Assembly (NCBI RefSeq): GCF_963678635.1
Contig: NC_087070.1
Location: 29,364,048 to 29,428,047 of the forward strand
DNA length: 64,000 nt
Source: Symsagittifera roscoffensis
Lineage: Eukaryota; Xenacoelomorpha; Acoela; Convolutidae
Direction: 5' to 3'
Each line of letters opens with the position of its first letter. Position 1 is the stretch's first letter. A program made the translations under genes and the position numbers. Below are positions 21,668 to 32,144 of the stretch, piece after piece. The notes under the pieces are model-generated. The model worked only from the letters and a program-made list of their open reading frames with translations. It searched no databases and was not told the DNA's origin.

Positions 21668-24600
21668 AAATTGCCATCATAACTCCAAGTATCACTGGCA
21701 TGAAAATTCATCATGCATCAACATACTGCTTCCCAATTTCGTTTTAGTGGCGCTTCCAGCAGTGATTCTACTTCCATCATCACCTGGTGGGTTTCGTAAC
21801 TGTCATCTACTCCATTTGATCTGTTGCTGTTCATCCTTTCAGCCTTTGTCTTTCAAAATTTCTAAAAAAAACATGGTTGTATTCCATAAATTTCTTTCCA
21901 GGTATCGGTTATAACTCTTCCTTGGTTCTTTCTGAAACTGCGGCAAACATCTTAGAAAAGTAACTCAAAATTTTTCTCCGACATCCTCGGAAGTTTAAGC
22001 ATTTTGGCAATGAGAAAACTTGATCCACTATCGTCCTTGTGCTCTTCACGTCCACTGTCACGAAGTGTACTGAATATCTGCTTTTGCACATTGGAGCCAT
22101 GATCGAGCCGTTTTGGTAACGATCTCCAGACGGTCTGCGATATGATTCTTTACCGAACGGTCATTTCCACTTCTAACGCTTCTCTCCATTTTCCGATCTG
22201 CTTCTGTTTGGTCTAAAAAACTCCTGGAAACACTTCTACACTGCTGGCCGTGACCATCTGATGTTTTGTTCTAGATTCAAATGTGACTCTAAACAACCAA
22301 TTATGCTGTTGAACCCTAGTGCAGTCATTTTCAGTCACTAGATTCACTTCAGTTCCTCCATGACAATCTGCTATTAGTTCCATTTTCCTTACTATATTCC
22401 CAAACAATATCATCAGTTGCTTAAGCTGTTTCGCAAGTGTTTTTACGAAAATAAGAACTCCACACATATGAAATTCTAGTCAACAGATTTTGCAAGACAG
22501 TCACCAGGTTTGACCCAGTCTTCCGGTCCCCAGCCAGGCAACTCCACATTCTTCTCTTGGTTGCTCCTAGAGGCTGTAGTCATCAAACTGTAGATGGCCT
22601 TGACATCGCCCAAACTTCAATTCGCATTCAGTTCTCTTTTTATGTCCTGTGTCGCTCGCAATAATATCGAATCGGCATTTGGATTTGGGCACCATGATGG
22701 CTTAATTAATTTCCGCACTACCATCCGATTTTTCCTCAGTATTCCGACCCGAACTCCACTCTGTTATCATATCTCATCTTTTCTTCCAACACAAGCCCCA
22801 GTTTGACTTGTGTGGAAGTTGAATGGCTACTGCGAGTCAATTTTGTTCAATCGGAGTTGGTTTCCCTACGACACTTCCCTTTCCGTGGTTCATCCTTGAA
22901 GGCTTGAAAACCCTGGGGGCACTCTCACTACATGGGCTGAGTATCTCCATTTCTAGAGTCACTCCAGTAAGAGTGCGGTCACTCGTCTTGATTTTGTGAC
23001 TGGCTGATCTCACTCCTGTCATGAGGATGGGTGGCACCACCGTTACATCTGTCATCAATTTCGATTTGCCAGGCATTCTATCATCGCCTTGTCCCATATC
23101 AACGGCATCTTCTACTTGTTACCGTTTAGCTGAGTCGTAAGTCTTCGCTGGAGATTCAGATTACACCTTTGCTTTTCCCGACGTCCTCAAAATGAATTTG
23201 CTGCCCAACTTCATCTTTCAGCTTCTTCTCAATCACCATCTTCGATCGCATTTTCCCTTTCCGAGTTCTGGACAGATACACCACTTCATCATTGTTTTCT
23301 TGATGCGTCATCTTGATAGGAGAGTTTGTCTAATTTGCATCAGAGGCTGAATCAATGAGCAATTCCCTCATTCTTGCTTCACACTCATCCAGTTTGTCAA
23401 TAATTTCCTGCTTCAGTGGTCTGTTGAGACCTGTTTTGTTAACATGAACTGGGTCCCATAGCACTGTACTGCAGTCTAGAACTCCTCCATAAAAACAAGT
23501 CTGTCCATACCACAGCCTTTTCTGTTCTCATGATCGCGGCGGTCACATTTCCACTATTCTTCCGGTAGGGTTACCAGGAAAGGTACTCGTGCTGCGCCTA
23601 GTTTTCTCCTATGAGGAGGTTCCGTAAATAGTGGTTTTGCTTTTGACAGGAGAGCTGCTCTCCGGCAAGTTGTGAGCTGTATTCATAAAGGTCAAGGGCG
23701 GTTCCAGTGTGAAAGTTTCATCGTCCGCTGGTTCAGTTGACCCAGCCATTGCCTCCGTTTCGTCTTCATTGAGGAATTTGAAGTCCAGGCTCGACGCGCC
23801 ACTTACTCAGGGTCTTGTCATCAACCTTGCCCGCTTGGTCACGATCCTGCTTCATTGGCTCTTCCGGCGGATGGTCTTCTTGTTCCTTGTCATCTCGTTC
23901 CTTACTTTTTCCCGACTCCAAAGTTTCTTGTTCATCATCATTCAAGGTTTCGACTGGTAGCTTCGGTACGACAGCTCACCTGATGACTGGTCTTCACGTT
24001 CGCTCCCCGTGACTCGTCACCACCTCTTCGCAGACGAAGAGTGCTAGAGCAGTTCTGGTCAGTTATTCCCAGTTGTCGCTAACTCTGGCTTCACACTCAG
24101 GACTATCAGTGCAGCCTCCTGCGAATCTGCGTTTCCTCTCATAGTGGTTGGCGCCAGGTCCAACTTGGCCCATTCCTCCTTCAGTAGTAGCTGCGTTGCT
24201 CATTCTTCTCCTGGTCGACCCTTCCACGCACTGCAAATACTGCAGCAGGCAGCGTTTCTGCCTCCAAAGCACGGGTCCATAGAATTTTGCCAGCCTTTTT
24301 TAGTTGGTTTCAAACGCTTTCAGCTTGGGCGTGTATACTACGAAGTCTACTCCGAGCATTATCCTAAGAATCACAGAAGCTTCTGGTATTCTTCTGACAG
24401 ACTTATGTTAACGCCCCAGTCTTCTGCCTCTTTTCTCACTTTCTGGTCCGGGCTAATGTCGAGGAATTCATGTTATTTTGCCATTCGTCTTATCGTGTTG
24501 TCGTAGATTCCGGAGCTTTGGGAATATTTCAAGATGTCCTCGGTCCACTTTAAGTTTTTCGATCGTGGAAGTGGTTATTGAAATTCACCGCCGTCTAGTC

Positions 24601-25290
24601 AGGTTCTGCTATATTCCCACATAGCAAATCGCTTCACGCAGTAAATTCTGTTTGCATCAATTGAGTGTACTCCTATCCGCTTCTGAATTGAGGATCAGGT
24701 GCAACACCGACCTCCTGTAAAATTCAACTTCTGGTTCCGGGAACGCGAAAGTCACGATAGGACCATATATCACCATAACGAAAACGCTGACGCCCCTAAT
24801 CAATGCTATGGGATCTCTCCTCACAGCCAGGCACAAGAAGTTGAGTAGGGCCTGTCTCCTACAAAACGTCGCACGTCCTCTGCAACAGTTGTTGAATTAG
24901 CGTGTGCCGCAAGTCCAGCATCTTAGTCCAAGAGACTGTGGCCTTTTTCATTTCAAACATTTTTGAATCCGTCCTCATTTGTTTGTGATAACGTGTTAAG
25001 GTCATCAACTCTCCTAGCCTTTTAGGCGTTGCAGCAATCAGTGTCAAAAATCCGTCCAGGCGGAGGTGTTGTGTATCTTCTGTCAGCAACAAGGCTGGTC
25101 CGTTTGCAAAGTTTTCTGATCCGAACGCCCGAAACAATCCCAAGATCACCACCATTGACAGTTCCGGCTTTGAGGAACTCCCGTATCGGTTACCGAGAAA
25201 ATCCTGGGTAAATTTTCGCCAAGAAGGACGCGGTCCATCCTGCTCTCAGCTTTTCCAAAATGCTAACCTTTCTCTCACAACCTTCCTCTT
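21668..25290 (-). mobile_element. Decayed minus-strand block, probably retroelement-derived, unassigned
   Basis: Continuous with the SGNH-like frames upstream (25.3-28.7 kb) on the same strand and with similar higher-GC composition, unlike the AT-rich array to its left. Readable pieces include 24859-25155 (SENFANGPALLLTEDTQHL), 24063-24272, 22837-23097 and 22213-22467 (ADCHGGTEVNLVTENDCTR). None matches a domain I can name. Many interruptions. Best guess: downstream part of the same accessory or virus-like element. Confidence 0.35.
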
Positions 25291-28200
25291 CTCATAAATT
25301 TTCAGTCCAGAATGCCTCAAGTGTCATGTGGTTCATCCTGTCCAGGAATTCAGTTGACTGTTCTCCTTCGCTCTCCGCCAGATTTAATTCTTTCACGATG
25401 TAGGCGTGGATTTTTGTGATCATCGGTGGACCACGCTCAAAAACGTCCATGCTTGATGCCGCTACTCGAAGACTCAAGTGCAGTCACTTGTTCTCCTCCG
25501 GTTTCGTTCCCAAAAATATAGCTTGCAGATGAGCTTTTGTTTTTGGCGTTCTGTCTCTCATTTCTTCCGCCTTGACTTCCAATCCCCGGAACCACAAGTC
25601 ATTCGACATATCCACTATCACTTTTGACATACACACATCGATTCCTGGCTTCATTTTGAGTTAGCTGCTGAAATTTGTCCAACACTAGCATGTGTATCCA
25701 GTCGTCTTTCAATCCTCTCATGGCGTATGAGATATCTGACCAAATGGTGAACATTCTGATCAAAGTGGTCTCAAGTTTCTCGCTTCCGCTTCCCAATTTG
25801 GGCCAGGCTTGATCACATGATACTTTCCCTCTGACAGGGGCGTAGTTATCGCGTAAAAAAAATTCTGCCCGTCCGGGAATTGCGCATATCCCGTTGACAA
25901 AACAAACACTGGCTTCGTGGGTATTTTCTGGAACCTTCAACACAACCATTATCTCGCGCATGGATTCCAGAACGTCTTTGATTTCTAGCCACACAGCAAG
26001 ATCTGCCGTTGATTGCTCTCGGAGTCTGCTCAGGAGACCTCTGATATGCAAATGATCGTTAATGCCGGCAAAAACAATCGTAATTTGATCCACCTTCGTC
26101 TATCGCTGAACCCCAATTGCCATTGATATGGATTGCATCCAATCCAGGTCGGTTCCTGGTATTATGCCTGGCCATAACAAGGTATTCACAATGTCCCAGC
26201 TTGCAACCACTATTTTTTTGGTCTTTTCTCATCTCTGCTTTCTGATTGGCGGCGAAGATGGTCTCGTCAACCTTGAATTTCAAGTGACCACATCGTTCCA
26301 TTTCACCCTTTTGCTCAACTTGTTAGATATAAGCTCTCTTCTTCACATGATTTGGAGGTGCTCGTACCTGTTTGAACATCTTCTTATGTTGTCCAGTGGG
26401 TGATCTCTTCTTCAAAAATCTTCCCGGCCTCTCTTCTCTAGTCTGTTCGCTGTGATTCTTTCGCACATCTTGCAATGCTCTGGCGTTCACAGGACCCACA
26501 GTATTATTCGAGGGCAGTCCATCGAGTTCAACCAACCTCAATGCTGTCAAAGAGCTGAGGTTGTCCTCCACCGCAATCAACCAGTCAGCAGCTATGATCG
26601 AGTACAGTCAGCTCACCGATAATCTTGCGCCGTTCAGCATTCTCATCGCACCAGCTGCAAAGCTTACTAATTGGAGATTCAATTTCATCAAATCATGTTT
26701 GTAAATGTGCCAAGGGGAAGGTATGGGTCTTGACCACATCAAAAAACTTCTATCCGGACGTCGCTCCTCCCTGCTTACGGTCGTCGTTTCTGATCTGGAG
26801 GTGCCTGAGGTCGTGTCCGTCTGATTGACTGGTCCCAGTCTTCTTCGAAGATGGATAGTCCTTCTCGCTGGTGTCTCTCCCAGTCGGTCCAGCACATCTG
26901 ACCTCCTTTCCTGCTCACTCGAGCTCTGCACTACTTGTGGCACGGCTGGGACTCTCCAGATTAGGTCTCCAGATTAGGTGGCCCGGTTGATACTGCCGGC
27001 ACATTCGTCTCTTCCTCGGCTCTCAAGGCTCTAGTGTTGAATACTTCAACCTCTATCTCGTCCAATTGCTCCTGAAAAACAGGGTTCATCCAGGCTTGTC
27101 CTTCAATGCTGTCGAAGTGTATTCCATCAATAGTGAATCTAGCCTGATTTAGAGATCTGAACTTGCGCTCTATGTCCATTAGGATCACTCGTCAAGCATT
27201 GCGACTTGGCAGATTACGCACTATGTTATTCCATCTCACAATTATTTCATTGTCTTCTCGCTGAAGCTGACTGTGTTTTCGCATTCATGGGTATTTGCAG
27301 ACGGTCAGTACCGCGCACTGAAATTTCTGCTACACCGCACTGAACAAGCAAACTAGCATTGCCTCCCAATGACCTTCTTCTGATTCTCAGCTTCTAGACA
27401 CGTTGTTAGTACCAATCAAAATCATCGCGTCTACAATTCTGCCCGGGTTCATCAACTCCACCTTTCAATATAGCTGGGCTACTGTTGCAGCTCCGAATGC
27501 CATCACCGTAGTGATCCAAGAGGTTCTCAAAATCTATAATACTCTCACAAAACTATCGCCAAATATCAAATGTGACGTGCTGAGGGGTGGCTGTTTCATA
27601 TGTATCGCTGGACTCCAAGTTTATCCATTGAAACAAGCTCGCATACCAGGGACTTCCGTGAAGCTATTTTTGATCTAATTGTGCTTCTGTATGTCCAGCA
27701 CTCGTGACGCTTTCTTCATCGGCATCTTTCTGATACTCCTAGTGGAGGTTTTTCCACTTAGGACTTCTTTAACGTAGCAGCTACAGTTCCTGTTTTCTTC
27801 ATCACTTCCGAGGAGAGCTCTACTCTGCCGTTATCTTCAATCGTTCCATAGGGTGCAGTCAACCCGGAACCTTGCGCATTTCTGTTTACCAGCTGTCTCA
27901 TTGTTCTCCCAACAATCGGATCGCCCAGAGTGTCGCTCGGGTCCGGTATCGTCACTCTTCCGGATCCTGTCGTACCTGCAATTCAGTCGTTTGACTCATA
28001 TCGCGAGGCATCAGGAGCTACATTGATGATTGCCAACGGGGAACGTTTCCTGATCTCTCCTTATGTTCCTTCCTCAAGCGTTCTATTTCTTCTCCTTGCT
28101 TCTTGTTGCAGTCCTCGAACAGTCTCCTTCACATGTCTATATCTTCTCGAGATCTGTCCGGCCAAGGTTTTTCTCACTCGACCCAACTCGTCTCGCGTGT

Positions 28201-28676
28201 CGTTTAGATCTTCCCTTGTCTCGTTTGTTTGTACTTCTTCTTCCGCATTTTTCAATTATGAGCCAGACGAGGCAGCCTCGCTACTCATTTCTTGATGAAA
28301 ATTTGATGTCTACTCCTCATGCCGGGCCTAGGACTGGTTGGAACTAGCACCTTTCCAGGCTGCTACGTTCTCGCTGTACCCACACCAGGTTCGTGCGCTA
28401 AGTCGCTTCCAGAGAGCGCTCCATTCCTCCATGTCATCACCCGCAGGCTTGGGCGGTACGAAGCTCCCTGATCGCCCAAGCTTCCATCAGCAAGTCTTAC
28501 GCGAGGTGGTCTCCACGGTTATCATGCCCTAGGATGTTCGTCAGAGCAGCCGTCAACATGACTACCTCCTGGTCATCGTACGCGTAGTCTCTTTCCAGTG
28601 GCCGACGTTAGAGCTCGTCTATGACTGGCACTACGTAGATCTCGGCTAAATCCATCAATTTGTCAAAGTTGTCCAT
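25290..28676 (-). mobile_element. Accessory reading-frame region behind the Ty3 tail, with coiled coil and SGNH-like protein (fossil)
   Basis: Begins at an ATG (28676, MDNFDKLMDLAEIYV) about 360 bp after the Ty3 tail on the same strand. Order: an amino-terminal domain (EVVMLTAALTNILG); a charged coiled coil at 28061-28255 (NETREDLNDTRDELGRV); an IPDPSDT motif near 27955; a linker; and the SGNH-like part at 25599-26580. A further frame beginning MSNDLWFRGLEVKAEEM starts inside the end of the previous one near 25609 and runs to about 25290. The plus-strand region 62163-63690 has the same order, so this is a real protein family. Old, with roughly ten or more breaks. Confidence 0.5.
25599..26580 (-). 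mobile_element. SGNH-hydrolase-like part of the accessory frame (fossil)
   Basis: Readable pieces carry a first block near LIAVEDNLSSL, an AIHINGNWGSAIDEGG stretch (26110-26136 start) and VFAGINDHLHIRGLL (about 26044-26082), followed by FVNGICAIPGRAEFF. The order and the G-x-N-D box resemble SGNH/GDSL esterase blocks I-III. Esterase-like domains are known in ORF1 of some CR1-type LINEs; here the neighbour is a Ty3 element. The assignment is by motif only and moderate to weak. Confidence 0.4.
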
Positions 28677-29035
28677 TCTGGTTCCGTTCGATTGTTTGAT
28701 CTCGATTAATTTTATTTCAAAATGTTGAAATTTGGAAACTAACTTCGATCAATAAGGATCTAGAAACAAGGTCATGACTATCACATCTGTCATCATTGCT
28801 CCAAATTTTCATAAGAACTTATTTTAAAAATAATTACATAAAAAATTTAATCTTAAGATTTATTTACACTCAAAATTCTAAATTCTTGTAAACTGATCTA
28901 AGAATGGAAGTTCCTCGCTTTGGATCTTTTCCTGAAATTGTTGTTTGAGCATTTGTGGTCACTAACCCTTCCACGCTCATAATCCTAAAAACAGATCACA
29001 TATACTAAACTCAACCTATATTTAAACTATACTTC
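28677..29035. other. AT-rich gap between Ty3 tail and accessory frame
   Basis: About 360 bp without coding potential; on the minus strand it holds a GTAAATAAATC polyadenylation-like signal. An equivalent gap occurs at 36582-36916 and, in the plus element, at 61801-62162. No LTR boundaries could be defined. Confidence 0.4.
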
Positions 29036-29660
29036 TTATGTTGATACACTTCTATGTTGGTATCCGAATAGATAATGTGTATCAGCCCGTACAGCTCCCG
29101 AGCGAGGATGCAGTTGTCCTCTGTTTGGGTCGTACACGGTAAGCGAGCGTTCTTTCACTGCCCTCTCCGCTAACAAATCTCTTAGTCTTGTCAGGGACAA
29201 AACCAAATCTTCGAGGTCTACGTGTTGTTTCTTTGTCGCCCTCGTCACCAAGAAGCATAAGTATTTCCCTGGTATTTGCGAAGCTGGCGGTGGTATAGCT
29301 GGAACGCCTCCTGTTCCTTGTCTTTGCTTCCATAAAAACTCTATGTTATTGCACTCTCTCCTGAAGTCGGCTGCTAATGCTGTCCTAAAACTCATGTCCG
29401 CTGTGATGGAATGACCTCTGTTTAGAATCGCTATCTGTTAATATAATGCTTCTTGAGTATTCACTCGGCACGTTAAACTTTGACCCTACTACTCTCCTTG
29501 TGTCTGGTTTCTTAGGGTCTTTGTCTGTTTCTGCCTCTAAATCACCTTTTTCTCTTGCAATCTTTAATTTTTTTAAATAGTTTTTTAGTGCGGTTAAGTC
29601 CTACTCCAATCCCCGGACAAAAATTTCCATCGACGCCCTGTCAATCGCATACCGGATACC
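29036..29660 (-). mobile_element. Macro-domain-like end of the Ty3 tail (fossil)
   Basis: The readable part at 29036-29395 has LAADFRREC, then GKYLCFLVTRATKKQHVD, LEDLVLSLTRLRDLL and SLTVYDPNRGQL. This follows the carboxyl half of Poa1-like macro domains (Y-L-V-T-K, then a D-L-x-x-S-L-x-x-L-R helix, then the S-M-P-R-x-G-C-G strand-loop). A glycine loop GIGVGL lies upstream at 29596-29613. Macro domains bind or hydrolyse ADP-ribose derivatives. The element is broken here; assignment by pattern only. Repeated at 36917-37560. Confidence 0.5.
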
Positions 29661-31715
29661 AAAATTAAGTTGGACGCAGGAATGAAAATTAGCTCTTCCT
29701 GGGCTGCTCAGGAACGATCATGTTTGTCATTTTTATGTGCTTCAAGCTCTCGCATTCTGTGTCCTGAATCTTGACACTGGTTTTCTTGAGTTCTGGCGTC
29801 ATTTAGTTTAACCACTCCAAGTCGCACAGGTTTGTCAATTCTTGTTTGAATGGCTGATGTTGTTCGTTGTCGATTTCCACTTGAAGGTATTGACAGATTG
29901 TCGAGGCATTCATTGTCTTGATCATCGACAATAGCTACTTCCTTTGACGCGGCTATCTCCTCCAGACTCACTAAATTTTCCCACAATCATCTTCTAGTCT
30001 ATCTTCTTCTCTCCGAAATTGTCCATTTAGGGATTAAATTTTATCACGGATATTTCCCTGCCACTTTGTCGTGTGTGCATCAAAAAGGATAGATCTGGCT
30101 CCATGTTATTTGGTACTTCTATCTGCTCGGGGTTTTCCAAGTTCTCTTCTGCATAAGGTAATGTTCCTTCATCTACCTCAATTTTAGGATTCGGGTCCAG
30201 CGGCGGGTTAGTTCCTTCTTCAGCGCCTCGTTCCTATCGTTCTTCTCATTAGTGCCTTGCTCATTGGCTTTGCAAGCAGGGTCCATCATCAGGTAATTAC
30301 TCTCCTTCCTGTTTTCAGTTGTACACCAGTCTTATGTGGATGGGTTATGTCGTTTAATTTTTTCTAAGTGTACAACTCGACTAGTACTAAGTCTGTAAAA
30401 AGATCCCTCTTGATGTACCGCGAGTTTCTTTGTATCTTTCGGTGGGATCACTTTCTGAAAAACCAACTTGTAGTCTCCTACTGAGTAAGCTTTTCCACAA
30501 GCTGAAAGTTTTCTAATCAAAATTTTCCCTCTGCCTCGCCTGAGCTTCTTGTGTATTGCGTCTACATAAATCATTGAGCCATTGCAGACGTCTTATCACA
30601 TCTCTTACCTACACTTGCGTTAATGTCTTCTTAACTCCATACTCAGGATACAAGAAAGTCAGAGGCAAAAAGTTTTCATGCCCAGTCAACATCAAGTGCG
30701 GACTATTTTCTGTACCGGAGTACTGCATACTGTTGTAAGTTCCCATTAGTTGTGGCAATTACATATCCCAATCAGTACTCCCTCGATATCGACACCAGAA
30801 TCCGATTTTGTCTTTCTACTAAGCCATTCGTCTGCGGATGGTACTTCGTAGAATGAGCCTGGGCTACTTGAGAAAGTCTCATGAGCTCCTTAGTGAGCTC
30901 TCCTACAAAAGCCGTTCTATTATCTGACTGGAATATCATCGGGCATCCAAGTCTGGCAATCCAAGTATTGATCAGAGGATCGCAAGTCTCCTCAGCTGAG
31001 GCCGTTTCTGCATACTTGGACTTGATTATAACCTCTGACTTCCATACATATCTTCTGATGATCAATTTGCGCCACTTCATTAAACCCGGACGATTCGATA
31101 GACTGAACTAGGAATTGCAATTTCCTAGTTTCTTTCACCTGCTCGCATGAGAAACATGCCGTCACCCATTTTGCGCATGCTTCCCTCAACCCAGGTCATT
31201 TAAAGCCTTTCACGGTTCTATGGTACACTTCATCAATCCCCTGATATCCAATCTAGTCTTGTGACCTGAATAACAGATCGGTTTGATAGAGTTGCGGCAG
31301 CAATGTCGCGTTATATTTGTTCTGGATCTTGTCCTCCTCTCTCCTTTTGCAGGCAACGATCCCATCCTTATTCAGATATTACCGTCCCTCTTTCTGCATA
31401 TAATACTGCCTCAAGATCCGGTGACTATCTTCCTCGAGATCTCTTTTGTCTGGTGTCCCATATTTGATCCCGCTTTTGATCCAGCTTATTCGATTCTGAT
31501 GTGCGTCATCATTCAAGTTAACACAAGAATTATTAGCCGATGGCTTTATCTCTTGTTTGAATGGTTCTAGGTCAATCCTGACTGCTTTTTTCTCTGGTAA
31601 TTTGTTGTGGAAAATATCGCGTGTTAAAATGGTACTTCTAGAGTTGCAAAACATATAAATTTTAAAAATGGCTCCAATTATCTCGTGACTTTCGTCACTC
31701 TTGTCCCTCTATTGT
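29036..31715 (-). mobile_element. Ty3/gypsy element segment, integrase to tail (array copy 1, broken)
   Basis: Minus-strand fossil of a Cer1-like Ty3 element. In order from 31715: integrase linker (DLEPFKQEIKPSANN, NLNDDAHQN), H2C2 zinc region (31110-31290, FSCEQVKETRKL), integrase core (GCPMIFQSDN, AQAHSTKYHPQTNGLVERQN at about 30813-30870), post-integrase domain (AYSVGDY, VHQEGSFYRLST), acidic tail (29708-29986) and a macro-domain-like end. Gag, protease, RT and RNase H are absent, so it is 5'-truncated. Several breaks. Copies 2 and 3 share the decay, so it was already dead before amplification. Confidence 0.85.
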
Positions 31716-32144
31716 AATGTGTGGCTGCCAATACAATTTCAGTTCACAATCAAAAGTTGAAGCAACCGACGGCAAGCAAATCCTAATTTTTTAAGTGTTG
31801 TGAAAATGATTAAAACCAGAATCGACCTTTGAAGATTTTTTCACTTTTGAACAAAGGTTTCCTCGATACTGTAAAAAGCACATCGGTTTGACACTTTTAT
31901 CGCGTATCTTTCTAGTTTTTGCTTTCTGCGAAGTTTTTGATGTTTCAATTAGGATCTGAACCACTTTTCATTTGCAATTTTCGATGTGCGGGATTCTCGG
32001 TATTGATTTTCTTCCAAGTTTTTTTTTTTAGTTTTTGATAATTAGAAACCCAATTGTAAGCTAATATGTGGTTGTGCCCTTACATATGTTAGTTTATCAA
32101 TTGCCACAAACGTGTAAAGTTTCTGAGAGTTTATATTTAATTTT
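31716..32144. other. Junction between Ty3 segment and Penelope family B
   Basis: Holds about 127 bp (31716-31842) missing from copies 2 and 3, then DNA homologous to 15300-15540 in the first array. No intact gene. On the minus strand it would precede the integrase linker of the Ty3 element; on the plus strand it leads into the Penelope-B frame. Confidence 0.5.

Noticed and set aside
28677-29035. LTR of the Ty3 segment
   Set aside because: No matching direct repeat or TG...CA-bounded pair with target duplication could be found; left as a gap.
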